Positions 16,428 through 25,000 of a stretch of DNA of 33,824 nt are shown here, piece by piece. Below the pieces are notes generated by a model that saw nothing but the letters and a program-made list of their open reading frames with translations, did no database searches and was not told the origin of the DNA. Each line of letters begins with the position of its first letter. Within the stretch, counting starts at the first letter, position 1. The translations under genes and the position numbers were made by a program. The stretch comes from Deltaproteobacteria bacterium Ga0077539 (GTDB taxonomy: Bacteria > Myxococcota_A > Polyangia > Polyangiales > Ga0077539): the NCBI GenBank assembly GCA_001465015.1, contig LNEO01000195.1, forward strand, positions 1 through 33,824. The letters run 5' to 3'.

Positions 16428-18830
16428 GTGTTCTCTGGGCGATCGAACTTGCGACGGTTGGCGGCGGGCTGCGCGCTCGCCCTCGTCGCCTGTCGACGCC
16501 CCTCGCTTCTGTCCGACGCAGGCGCGCGACCGACGTCGTCGCGTACGCATACACAATCAAACACGCTGACGCCCTACCGCGCGCTTCGAATCTCGCAGCG
16601 AGACGTCCGATTCGACACCGAGGCCGCCATGCGGACCGGCGTCGAGATGCAGACCTCGGGCGAGCCGTTCGCGGAGTTCATCGGTCGCGCGCTGGCCGGG
16701 TACGATCGCAACGCGACGCCGCCCGATCGGTACGAGCACGACGGCGGTGCGCAGACAGACCCCACTGGATACGCGGCCGCGGTCGAGTCCTACGAGTACT
16801 CGCGGCAGCCGATGAACAACGTCGCGTTCGAGTCGGGCGCGGGCCTCTCGCTGGTGTTCTCTTCGACGCTCGCGCACCTTCGCGGCGCGGACGACGGCGC
16901 GCTCGCGAGGCCGCCGCCGCGCGGGCAGACGGCGCTCGACGCGATGCGCGCGCTGGTCACCGCGAGCGCGCTCGCGACGCACGCGGGGGTGCGCGTCGAG
17001 CCCGGCGCGAGGCCGCAGGGGTTCGTGACCGTTCCCGCGCCGGTCGACAACCCGTTGAACCGCGTCGGGTTCGGCGGGCTGTGGGCGACGAGCGTTCCGT
17101 TCGCGGGGTTCGACCCTACGATTCGACCGTCCAACAACATCGCGCGCGGATGCACGATCGAAGGCGGCTACGGAGCGTCCGCCGGGCAGAGCGTCCTCGT
17201 AGGCGACTACGAGTGTGGCTACAGCTCGCTGCACCTGCCGTCGCGCTTCGGTCAAGTTCAGCGCGAGCTCGACGCGGGCGCCACCGGCGCGACGCTGTGG
17301 AAGTACGCCCTCTGGATCACCAACTACCTGCAGCTCTTTCACGACGGTGAAGGACGCGCTGTGCCGACCGTCGCCGCCGCGGACCTCGCGCGCGTGGGGG
17401 CCGAGCGCAACGCCGTCGTCGCGAGGCGAGAAGACGGCTCGCAGAGCGCGGGCGGCGTCTATCTCGGCGCGAGCGACATCGAGGGCTTTCACGGGGCGCT
17501 TCTCGTGGCGAGCTCTCTCTCGACGATCGAGTGGCTCCTCTCGAGCGGCCTCGTGCGCGGCGATCGGGCAGGGCTCGGCGGCTTCGGGTCGGTGCGCGAG
17601 CTCGAGGCGTACTCGCTCTCGTCGCCGCCCGAGTGGCCTGCGCAGCGAATCGCGGTCGACGAGGTCGAGGACACGGTCGCGGGCTTTCCCGCGGTCGACG
17701 AGCTGCGCGTCACGGATCGGTCGCTCTCGCTCTCGGCGCAGCTCTCGCTCGTCGGCGCGTTCGCGACGCTGTTCGCGCTGGTCGACGACGACAACCCCGA
17801 GATCGGCGGCGGCGCGACGGCGCGTGGATACTTCGACGGCGATCCGTTCGATCGTGCGTATGCGCACAGTCGATTTCGCGGGGCGCTTCGTTGGGCGCTC
17901 GTCGTGCTCGAGCAGGGCTTTGTTCGAGGCGAGGGCGCCCGTCGCTATGGCGCGACGGCGCGCTTCAACGGCGCCTCCGCGGGCGACGACCTCTCGGTGC
18001 AAGACGCCGCGATGACCGTGCAGGTCCTTCGGCTGGCGCGCCGATCGATCACGGGCAGGCTGGTTTTGTACGGGGACGCGACGCCCGATCCGCGCGCGAC
18101 GCGCTCTTCGATCGACCGTGATTCGAGCCTGCTGTTTGGCGAAGACAGCGCGGTCGCGCGAATCGGCACACGAATTCGAGCGCACGCTGATGTCCTCTTC
18201 GAGCAGCTGACGACCGACGACGGGACCGTGCGAAGGGGCCTGGCGCGCGACGGTCGGCCGATCGCGGATCCATCGCGGATCGAAGACGAGCTGGCTGCGG
18301 TCCGCGGGCTCTTGGAGTCGCACCTCGCGACGGGGGAGGTTCGCTTTCGCGACCGCGCGCTTCGCGTGTGGCAGCGGTTCGAGAGAGCGCGCTGGGACGA
18401 TGCGCTGGGGCTCTATCGCACGGGGGCTCGCCGCTCGGACGCAGACGATCTGCGCTGGACCGCGGCGCAGTGGGGGTACTACACGGCCGCGGCGCGCGAG
18501 GTGTACAAGCTCCTCGCGTCCAGGCCGGGCGAAGCGGCGCTCGGACGGCAAGTGCTCGCGCGATGGACCCGGTCGTCCAAGCTCGTCCTCAACGGGTGGA
18601 ACGACCGTAACCGTGACGAGCGCGTCGACTGGCCCGCCGAGTGCGTCTTCGTCCGCGACGGCTTCGCGCGCGGAGGGCTGCAGATGGCCGAGCGCGCGCT
18701 GACCGGCGAGCTGGGCGCCGAGGGAGAGCGAGCGACGGCGGATCGCGATCGCGACTGTGTTCCCGAGATCGACGACGCGTCGCTGCCGGCGGCGCTCGCG
18801 CACAGCGTCACGTTCGAGGCGGCGCAATGA
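16428..18830 (+). CDS. Large lipoprotein of unknown function, coupled to a cytochrome
   Basis: The product is about 800 residues from GTG 16428, which gives a short lipoprotein signal with lipobox LVAC (Cys22); GTG 16383 is an alternative. I recognise no catalytic domain. The body looks helical with many Trp, Tyr and Arg residues. Near the C-terminus are two acidic patches of calcium-binding type: Asp726/Asn728/Asp730/Asp734 and DRDRDCVPEIDD (772-783), which resembles a degenerate thrombospondin type 3 repeat. The stop codon overlaps the start of the next gene (ATGA), so the two lipoproteins are translationally coupled and probably work together at the envelope. Substrate or partner protein of the cytochrome is the simplest hypothesis. 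Confidence 0.7.
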   Translation: MFSGRSNLRRLAAGCALALVACRRPSLLSDAGARPTSSRTHTQSNTLTPYRALRISQRDVRFDTEAAMRTGVEMQTSGEPFAEFIGRALAGYDRNATPPDRYEHDGGAQTDPTGYAAAVESYEYSRQPMNNVAFESGAGLSLVFSSTLAHLRGADDGALARPPPRGQTALDAMRALVTASALATHAGVRVEPGARPQGFVTVPAPVDNPLNRVGFGGLWATSVPFAGFDPTIRPSNNIARGCTIEGGYGASAGQSVLVGDYECGYSSLHLPSRFGQVQRELDAGATGATLWKYALWITNYLQLFHDGEGRAVPTVAAADLARVGAERNAVVARREDGSQSAGGVYLGASDIEGFHGALLVASSLSTIEWLLSSGLVRGDRAGLGGFGSVRELEAYSLSSPPEWPAQRIAVDEVEDTVAGFPAVDELRVTDRSLSLSAQLSLVGAFATLFALVDDDNPEIGGGATARGYFDGDPFDRAYAHSRFRGALRWALVVLEQGFVRGEGARRYGATARFNGASAGDDLSVQDAAMTVQVLRLARRSITGRLVLYGDATPDPRATRSSIDRDSSLLFGEDSAVARIGTRIRAHADVLFEQLTTDDGTVRRGLARDGRPIADPSRIEDELAAVRGLLESHLATGEVRFRDRALRVWQRFERARWDDALGLYRTGARRSDADDLRWTAAQWGYYTAAAREVYKLLASRPGEAALGRQVLARWTRSSKLVLNGWNDRNRDERVDWPAECVFVRDGFARGGLQMAERALTGELGAEGERATADRDRDCVPEIDDASLPAALAHSVTFEAAQ

Positions 18831-20800
18831 GCGGTTGCGTAAGGATTTTGCCTGCGATTCTGCTCGCGATGCTCGCCGCGTGCGGAGGGCCTTCGTCGCC
18901 GCCGGACGCGGGCGGCGCGGACTCGGCTCGTCCGCCCCCCGCGGCTTCGCACACCGGGACGATCGCGTTGTCTCCCGACGAACGAACGCTGCTCGTGCTG
19001 GCGCCCGACGAAGACTCGCTGGTGTTGTTCGACACGGTCTCGCCGCAGTCTCGCCGTGTTCGATTCGGTCCCATTCCCGGGCCGGACGCGCGCGGTCGCT
19101 ACGCGCCTTCTTTCTACCCGAGGGCGCTCTCTCTCAGCGCGGACGGCGCGCGCATCGCTGTGGCGCTCGAGCGCTCGGGCGAGGTGGCGGTCGTGCGCGC
19201 GAGTGACGCCACGATCGTCCGGCGCCGGCGCGTGTGCGCGAGGCCCATTTCTGCGGCGTTTTTCGAAGGAGATCGCGGCCATTCCACGGTGATCGCGACG
19301 TGCGCGGCGGACGAAGCGGTGCTCGCCCTCGACGGAGAAACCCTCGAAGAGCGCGGTCGCGTTCGCGTCTCGTCTCTGCCCTGGGGGCTCGTCGTCGATC
19401 ATCGCCGAGCCCTCGCGCACGTCACGCATCTGCACGGTCCAGGAACGACGACGCTGCGCCTCTCTCCCTCGTTCTCGATCGCTTCTGCGAGGGACGTCGC
19501 CGAGGTCGCGCCGCGCGGTCATCGTACGCTCGCCCACGGAAAGCCCCGCTCGCTCTACGACCTGGCGCTGCACCCCGCGACGGGCGCGCTGTGGATCGCC
19601 CACGAGCTGCACGGCGACGACACCGCGCAGCCCGCGCTCGACTTCGAGAGCACGGTCTTCGCGGCGGTCACGATCGTTCCGACGGATGCGCGCGAGGCGA
19701 GCGCGACGCTCTCGATCGACGCGCGCCTCGCCGGCGAGGACGGAGCGTTCGGCGACGTGATCTCTGGGCCGCGCGCGGTGCGGTTCTCGTCCGATGGACG
19801 GCTGGCGTTCGTCGTGGCGCAAGCGAGCGAAGACGTCCTGGTGATCGACGTCGCCCGCCGCGTCCAAGTGGGGCTCTTGCGCCCGCTCGAAGGACACTGG
19901 CCGCAAGGGATCGCGCTCACGCGAGACGGCGCTCGGGCCTTCGTCGACCTTCGCAACACAGGAAACGTCGCCGCGATCGACCTGCGCCGCGACGGCGAGG
20001 GACGAGTCTCGCTCGCGCGCCCCGCGGCGTTGATCGAGCTTCGCGAAGCGGACCCGATGCCGTCCGATCTGAGGCTCGGTCAGCGCGTGTTCTTCACGGC
20101 GAACGACACGGACGTCCCGGTCACGACCAACCGATGGATGGCCTGCGCGAGCTGTCACCCAGAGGGTACGACCAACCGCATCACGTGGCACTTCGAGCAC
20201 GGCCCGCGCGATACGCCTACCAACGCGGGCGGCGTCGATGGGTTTCTCTTTCGCACCGCGGCGCGCCGAGACCTTCGCGAGTATTGGAAGACCATCAACG
20301 TCGAGCAGGGCGGACACTTCGCGCCGGACGACACCGTGCTCGCTCCGTACCTCTCGGCGGTGGCTGCGTTCGCCGAGCGCGCGATCCCGACGCCCCCGCC
20401 GCCGACGGTCGACGCGGCGATGGCAGCGCGCGGGCGCGTCGTGTTCTTTCGCGAAGACACCCGGTGCGCGCAGTGCCACTCCGGGCCGTCGTACACCGAC
20501 TCGGGCCAGGGCAACCCGTCGCTCGATCTCGCCGGTCCCGTGCGCTTGTGGGACGTCGGGACCTGCAACGCCCTCAACCGCAACCACGAGGACTTCGCGG
20601 GACACCCGCGCGGCCCCTGCGCGTTCGACACGACGGCGCTGCGGGGGTTGTGGGAGAGCGCTCCCTACTTGCACGACGGCAGCGCGAGGACGCTCGAAGA
20701 CGTGCTGGTCGCGCGCAACGTCGGTGATCGGCACGGGCGGACGTCGCACCTGTCCTCCCGCGAGCTGGCAGAGCTCGTCGAGTTTCTGCGCTCGCTGTGA
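18827..20800 (+). CDS. Beta-propeller and di-heme c-type cytochrome lipoprotein
   Basis: The product is 657 residues. A lipoprotein signal with lipobox LAAC (Cys19) is followed by a linker rich in Pro, Ala and Asp. Residues of about 45-420 show repeated strands of the YVTN/WD type (for example PRALSLSADGARIAVAL and PRAVRFSSDGRLAFVVA), consistent with a seven-bladed propeller. The C-terminal part has two covalent heme sites, CASCH at 440-444 and CAQCH at 547-551, and YLHDGSARTLEDVL, as in MauG/cytochrome c peroxidase-like proteins. It should act outside the cytoplasmic membrane in electron transfer or oxidation. Its ATG overlaps the stop of the preceding lipoprotein gene. Whether it is a peroxidase, a MauG-like oxidase or an electron carrier cannot be decided here. 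Confidence 0.83.
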   Translation: MSGCVRILPAILLAMLAACGGPSSPPDAGGADSARPPPAASHTGTIALSPDERTLLVLAPDEDSLVLFDTVSPQSRRVRFGPIPGPDARGRYAPSFYPRALSLSADGARIAVALERSGEVAVVRASDATIVRRRRVCARPISAAFFEGDRGHSTVIATCAADEAVLALDGETLEERGRVRVSSLPWGLVVDHRRALAHVTHLHGPGTTTLRLSPSFSIASARDVAEVAPRGHRTLAHGKPRSLYDLALHPATGALWIAHELHGDDTAQPALDFESTVFAAVTIVPTDAREASATLSIDARLAGEDGAFGDVISGPRAVRFSSDGRLAFVVAQASEDVLVIDVARRVQVGLLRPLEGHWPQGIALTRDGARAFVDLRNTGNVAAIDLRRDGEGRVSLARPAALIELREADPMPSDLRLGQRVFFTANDTDVPVTTNRWMACASCHPEGTTNRITWHFEHGPRDTPTNAGGVDGFLFRTAARRDLREYWKTINVEQGGHFAPDDTVLAPYLSAVAAFAERAIPTPPPPTVDAAMAARGRVVFFREDTRCAQCHSGPSYTDSGQGNPSLDLAGPVRLWDVGTCNALNRNHEDFAGHPRGPCAFDTTALRGLWESAPYLHDGSARTLEDVLVARNVGDRHGRTSHLSSRELAELVEFLRSL

Positions 20801-20815
20801 GCCGCGGGCTCGCGG

Positions 20816-20821
20816 TAGATT
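20816..20821 (+). promoter_or_regulatory. -10-like box TAGATT before the citrate synthase gene
   Basis: TAGATT ends 9 bases before the ATG at 20831, within the 30-base gap after the cytochrome gene. There is no Shine-Dalgarno sequence. It suggests the gene has its own promoter. Confidence 0.38.
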
Positions 20822-20830
20822 CCGCCCATC

Positions 20831-21931
20831 ATGGCCGCGCTGGTCGCTCCTACAGATGGAAGCCTCGAGGGGGTCGTCGTCGCGCGCACGGCGATCGCGC
20901 ACGTTGATGGCCGCGCCGGACGCGCGCTGATCCGCGGATTTCTCCTGCAAGAGCTCGCTGAGCGGCTCTCGTACGAAGACGTCGCGTACGTCGTGTTGCA
21001 CGGCGAACTCCCGACGAGCGCCGAGGAGCGCGAGCGGTTCTCTGCGATGATTCGCGCGGGCGCTGAGCTCACCGAGCACGACCGCTCGGTCGCGCGTGCG
21101 CTGCGAGAGGGCCGGTCGGAGGCGGACGCGCTCAGCGCTGCGATCGTCCTCGCCGAAGACGCGAATGCTAGGGCTGCGCCGACCGCAGAGCGTTGCGCGC
21201 GCGTGTTGGGGAGGGTTCCCTCGGTGGTCGCCGCGGTCACTGGCGTCGAGTCGCCGCCCGTGCACTGGAGCTACGCGCAGCGCTCGCTCGCGGCGTTGGG
21301 CGCGAGCCGTCGCGACGAGGCGTCACTGCGCGCGCTCGAGGTGCTGCTCAACCTCGAGAGCGAGCATGGCTTGAGCGCGTCGACCTTCGCGTGTCGCGTC
21401 GCTGCGAGCGCCGGAGCCAACGCGGGGCCCGCGCTCGCTGCGGCCTGCGCGACGCTCTCGGGAGAGCGGCACGGCGGCGCGACGGCGCACGCGCGAGCGA
21501 TGCTCGAGAGCGCGTTTGCCCACGGCGATCCCGCGGCGTTCGTCGCCGCGAAGCACGCTGCGAAGGAGCGTCTTCCCGGCTTCGGGCATCGGGTCTACAA
21601 AGTGCCGGACCCGAGGGTCCCGCCGATGCGGGCGGCCATGCGAGCGATGGGGCACGCGCCGTTGCTGGACACATGCGAGGCGATGGCAGAGGCCGCGACG
21701 CCGTTGTTTGCGGCCAAGGGCGTCTATCCCAACATCGACCTCTACGGCGCGGCGCTGCTCGGCACGCTGGGCGTCGACCCGAGCCGCTACGTAGCTGCGT
21801 TCGTCCTGGGAATCGCGTGCGGTTGGCTCGCGCACTGGGCAGAGGTCCGCGCCGAAGGGCGCCTCGTGCGACCGGACAACGCGTACAGCGGCCCCGAGCA
21901 GCGCGCGCTTCCGACGACGCTGCCGGGGTGA
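20831..21931 (+). CDS. Citrate synthase / 2-methylcitrate synthase family protein
   Basis: The product is 366 residues, the length of the short type II-like enzymes. It condenses acetyl-CoA or propionyl-CoA with oxaloacetate in the cytoplasm. The catalytic triad is present: His214 in ERHGGAT, His253 in PGFGHRVYKVPDPR, and Asp303 in YPNIDLYGAALL. The substrate-binding His179 lies in EHGLSAST, where the usual Asn of the EHxxNAST motif is Ser182. The last part, RLVRPDNAY, holds the expected arginine (Arg347). No prp or TCA gene lies next to it, so citrate versus methylcitrate cannot be told. The start ATG lacks a Shine-Dalgarno sequence and has its own -10-like box. Confidence 0.88.
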   Translation: MAALVAPTDGSLEGVVVARTAIAHVDGRAGRALIRGFLLQELAERLSYEDVAYVVLHGELPTSAEERERFSAMIRAGAELTEHDRSVARALREGRSEADALSAAIVLAEDANARAAPTAERCARVLGRVPSVVAAVTGVESPPVHWSYAQRSLAALGASRRDEASLRALEVLLNLESEHGLSASTFACRVAASAGANAGPALAAACATLSGERHGGATAHARAMLESAFAHGDPAAFVAAKHAAKERLPGFGHRVYKVPDPRVPPMRAAMRAMGHAPLLDTCEAMAEAATPLFAAKGVYPNIDLYGAALLGTLGVDPSRYVAAFVLGIACGWLAHWAEVRAEGRLVRPDNAYSGPEQRALPTTLPG

Positions 21932-21932
21932 T

Positions 21933-21964
21933 CTCGCGAGCAGAGGCTCGACGTCGCTCGCGAG
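21933..21964 (+). terminator. Perfect 9-bp inverted repeat after the citrate synthase gene
   Basis: CTCGCGAGC (21933-21941) and GCTCGCGAG (21956-21964) form a 9-bp stem with a 14-base loop, starting 2 bases after the stop codon. No T-tract follows, so it would be a non-canonical terminator or an mRNA-stabilising hairpin. The rest of the gap up to 22190 holds a promoter candidate but no gene. Confidence 0.4.
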
Positions 21965-22086
21965 CGTGGTGGCTCGAAGGTGCGTGTGTTCGAATCCGCG
22001 TGTCGAGCATGCGCCGCTGGATCGCGAGGGTTTCGCCTCGGTAAACGGCGCTCCCGGTGCGGCGAGCGTGACGGGAAACGCCGTGG

Positions 22087-22115
22087 TTGTGCGGCGCGAT
22101 CGACTGATGTAGGGT
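22087..22115 (+). promoter_or_regulatory. Candidate sigma-70-type promoter of the VWA lipoprotein gene
   Basis: TTGTGC (22087-22092), a 17-base spacer and TAGGGT (22110-22115) give a classical -35/-10 layout. The leader would be about 70 bases and carries a ribosome site, unlike the short-leader genes in this window. Confidence 0.4.
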
Positions 22116-22190
22116 CCACACATCCGAAGCGACGGTCGTGTCCAGTGGGGAAGCGACCGAGATCGGCGTCATCGAACGAAGGGGTTTTTC

Positions 22191-23786
22191 GTGGCGAGAA
22201 GCAGAGAGATTGTTCGGGCTTCCATGGTTGTCCTCGCGGCCCTCGCAGAAAGCGGGTGTGGACCAACGTCGACCGCGCCGGACGGAGCGCTGGACAGCGG
22301 GCGCGACGTAGCGGTTGGCGATGGCGCTGTCGCCGACGTTGATTCCGGGCGGACTGTCCCAGCGACGCCGCAGCTCGATCTGCTCATGGTCGTCGATAAC
22401 TCCGGGTCGATGGGAGACAATCAGGCAAACATGATGGCGCAGCTCGGACCACTCGTGTCCCAGCTCACCGACCCGCCGTGCATCTCTCGTACGATGCCCG
22501 GCGGGGGGACGCCGCACCGCTGCGACCCGATGAATATGGACGACGTTCTGCAGTACCCTGCGGTGAGGGATCTGCACGTCGGTGTGGTCTCGACGGACCT
22601 CGGGACCGGGGGATTCCTGGTTCCGGGCTGCGACGACAGCGAGCGTGGCGACGACGGAAGACTCAACCCGATTCGCAACGGCCCCGCGTTGCAAGCGCAC
22701 CTTCCGTGGGCACCCCGCCGGCCCAATGCGCCGACAGCGCCCGCGGGGTTTCGCCCGAGCGCGTGCCTCAACGACCAGAATCAGTTTCCCAACTTCATCA
22801 AGTATTGCTCGAACACCCAGGACGCGAGCTGCGATGTCGCGGGACCGAATGCGTCGACGCGCAACCTGGATGTGTTCTCGGATTGGTTCAAGTGCAACGC
22901 AGGGATCTTCATCAGCGGTTGTGGACTCGAGCAGCAGCTCGAGTCCACGTGGCGCGCGCTCGTGCAAAACGACGCTCGTGCGGCGCCAGGCAGCATGTCG
23001 CCCAACGCAGGGTTTCTCCGCGAGGGTGCCGTGTTGGCCATCGTAATGCTCACGGATGAAGAGGACGGCTCGGTGCGCCAGTGCGACAACGACCAGGGGT
23101 TTTCCATGCAGACGGGCGGAAACTGCACGGACGCTCGGGACGTCTACAACCTCGCCTCGATGGATTGGGCCCATCCGACCAACCCCGACCTCCGCTTCTA
23201 CCTGTACAACGCAGGCGATCGGCGCGACCCCACTTGGAACCTCAACCGCTACTACAACACTGCACCCGCGAGCGCCGCCAATCGATGGACGAGGGACCTT
23301 CTCTCGCTCAAGCCCGGCCACCCAGAGCGCGTCGTTTTCGTTGCGATCGCTGGTGTTCCGCTCGAGGTCCCGACGCGACCCGCGGGCGGACAGACTGTCA
23401 CGGACTGGGATGCGCTGCTCGGCAGATCGATGGACGGCCCGGACAACTTCGGAGGACGCGACTCGTTCACGGCGATCTCGGGCATGCAGGAAGTGGCTGG
23501 CCCGTTCTCGATGCGCGCGGCGAACATGGATCCCAACTGCTCGCACGTGGTGCCCGCCTGCCGTCGCGCAGGCAGCACGTACAACCCGATCATGACCTGC
23601 TCGAACAGCCAGCAGATGGCGTTTCCGTCGCGACGCATCGTCGAGATCGCGCGTCGCTTCGACGAGCATCCTGCCTGCAATGGTCAGCCTTGCCGCAACG
23701 GCCTCGTGGCCTCGATCTGCGCGACAAACCTCACTGTTGCGATGCGCGGCGTCGTTCAGCGGATCAGCGCCCGAGTGAGTCGTTGA
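22191..23786 (+). CDS. VWA-like cysteine-rich lipoprotein
   Basis: The product is 531 residues. GTG 22191 is preceded by AAGGGG at a 6-base spacing, the clearest ribosome site in this area. A signal peptide with lipobox ESGC (Cys23) leads into an Asp/Gly/Ala-rich linker. LDLLMVVDNSGSMGDN at 63-78 carries a MIDAS (Asp69, Ser71, Ser73), and AIVMLTDEEDGS (Asp289) is the matching later strand of a von Willebrand A fold. About 220 residues separate them, much more than in a plain VWA domain, so a large cysteine-containing insertion lies within the fold. The protein has about 17 cysteines. It is probably a surface adhesion or binding protein; the ligand is unknown. Confidence 0.8.
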   Translation: MARSREIVRASMVVLAALAESGCGPTSTAPDGALDSGRDVAVGDGAVADVDSGRTVPATPQLDLLMVVDNSGSMGDNQANMMAQLGPLVSQLTDPPCISRTMPGGGTPHRCDPMNMDDVLQYPAVRDLHVGVVSTDLGTGGFLVPGCDDSERGDDGRLNPIRNGPALQAHLPWAPRRPNAPTAPAGFRPSACLNDQNQFPNFIKYCSNTQDASCDVAGPNASTRNLDVFSDWFKCNAGIFISGCGLEQQLESTWRALVQNDARAAPGSMSPNAGFLREGAVLAIVMLTDEEDGSVRQCDNDQGFSMQTGGNCTDARDVYNLASMDWAHPTNPDLRFYLYNAGDRRDPTWNLNRYYNTAPASAANRWTRDLLSLKPGHPERVVFVAIAGVPLEVPTRPAGGQTVTDWDALLGRSMDGPDNFGGRDSFTAISGMQEVAGPFSMRAANMDPNCSHVVPACRRAGSTYNPIMTCSNSQQMAFPSRRIVEIARRFDEHPACNGQPCRNGLVASICATNLTVAMRGVVQRISARVSR

Positions 23787-23795
23787 GCTCATCGG

Positions 23796-23831
23796 TTGGC
23801 TTGCGCGCGCGCTCGCGTAGAGTGCGAGCGC
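23796..23831 (+). promoter_or_regulatory. Promoter with operator-like palindrome before the alkC-like gene
   Basis: GCGCTCGC (23809-23816) and GCGAGCGC (23824-23831) form a perfect 8-bp inverted repeat around GTAGAGT. The -10-like TAGAGT (23818-23823) lies in its centre, with TTGGCT (23796-23801) 16 bases upstream as a -35. A bound repressor there would block the promoter; as RNA it would be a hairpin 6 bases before the ATG. Confidence 0.42.
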
Positions 23832-23837
23832 AACCCG

Positions 23838-24968
23838 ATGGCAGCACCGCTGAAGCTCTTCTTCGACCGCGCGTTGGTAGAACGAATCGCCGCCTCGATC
23901 GCGGCGGTGTCGCCGGACTTCGCGCGACGCGGGTTCGTGCGCGAGGCGACCATCGGGCTCGACGAGCTCGAGCTCAAAGACCGCGCGAAGCAGATCGCTG
24001 AAGCACTGGCCTCGCACCTCCCGAGCGAGTTCGCTCGCGCAGCAGAAGTGTTGCGCGCCTCGCTCGGGCCCAAGCACAAGAGCGACGAGCTCGAAGGGGC
24101 GGGGATGGCGCCGTTCTTCTACCTCCCGCACACGATGTTCGTGGCCGAGCGCGGGCTCGATCACTTCGAAGAGTCGATGGCGCTGCAGTACGAGCTCACG
24201 CAGCGATTCACCTGCGAGTTCTCGATCCGCTCGTTTCTCGATCGCCATCCAGAGGCGACCCTCTCGCGGCTCGCCGAGTGGGCGACGGACGCGAGCCCGC
24301 ACGTTCGTCGATTGGTGTCCGAGGGGACGCGGCAGCGACTGCCGTGGGCTACCCGCGTACGGCTGCTCGACGAGCATCCCGAGCGCGTCCTCGCGCTGAT
24401 CGAGCGCTTGCGCGACGACCCCAGCACGATGGTGCGTCGCAGCGTCGCCAACCATCTCAATGACCTCACCAAGAGCCGACCCGAGCTCGCGTTCGCGGTC
24501 TGCGAACGGTGGCTCGAAGACGCCACCGACGCGCGTCGCCAGCTCGTCGAACACGCGCTGCGCAGCGCTGTGAAGCGCGGGGACCTACGGGCGCTCGCGC
24601 TGCTCGGGCACGGCGCCAAGCCGAAGGTGAAGGTCGAAGGAGTGCGGTTCTCTCCCGATCGCGTCGCGATCGGCCAGAGCGTGTGCGTCTCGCTCACGGT
24701 CCGAAGCGCCGCTCGCGACGCGCAGGCGCTCAACCTCGACCTCGCCGTGGACTTCGTGAAGCTCCGCGGCGTCGGAACGAAAGTGTTCAAGCTGCGCAGG
24801 GTCGAGCTCGCGCCGCGAGCCGCGATCGAACTCGAAAAGCGCGTCTCGCTCGCGGTGCACACGACGCGCACCCCCAACGTCGGCGCGCACACGGTCGCGC
24901 TGCTCGTGAACGGGACGCGCATCGAGCTCGGCGCGTTCGACGTAGTGGCCGCGAAGCGAACGCGCTGA
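23838..24968 (+). CDS. AlkC-type DNA alkylation repair protein
   Basis: The product is 376 residues. The central part has HEAT-like repeats with the AlkC/AlkD signature: SPHVRRLVSEGTRQRLPWA at about 154-172, DDPSTMVRRSVANHLNDLTK, and DARRQLVEHALR. AlkC is a DNA glycosylase that removes 3-methyladenine-type lesions without base flipping. Residues after about 270 (VEGVRFSPDRVAIGQSV onward) look like an immunoglobulin-like beta domain, which is known in AlkC and contacts DNA. ATG 23838 follows a palindromic promoter. The gene converges on the GNAT gene with a 32-base gap. The fold assignment is good; the exact lesion is inferred. Confidence 0.85.
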   Translation: MAAPLKLFFDRALVERIAASIAAVSPDFARRGFVREATIGLDELELKDRAKQIAEALASHLPSEFARAAEVLRASLGPKHKSDELEGAGMAPFFYLPHTMFVAERGLDHFEESMALQYELTQRFTCEFSIRSFLDRHPEATLSRLAEWATDASPHVRRLVSEGTRQRLPWATRVRLLDEHPERVLALIERLRDDPSTMVRRSVANHLNDLTKSRPELAFAVCERWLEDATDARRQLVEHALRSAVKRGDLRALALLGHGAKPKVKVEGVRFSPDRVAIGQSVCVSLTVRSAARDAQALNLDLAVDFVKLRGVGTKVFKLRRVELAPRAAIELEKRVSLAVHTTRTPNVGAHTVALLVNGTRIELGAFDVVAAKRTR

Positions 24969-25000
24969 GGCGCGGCGCGCGCTGCGAGCGATCGCGTTGC

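Noticed and set aside
21988..21997. GTTCGAATCC resembles a tRNA T-loop.
   Set aside because: The flanking five-base stems (GTGTG and CCGCG) do not pair on either strand, and I find no acceptor or anticodon arm around it.
18479..24554. Very long open frames on the minus strand opposite the cytochrome, citrate synthase and VWA genes.
   Set aside because: They are complements of strongly GC-biased genes, full of Arg, Ala and His, and have no domain motifs; the plus-strand frames carry the conserved motifs.
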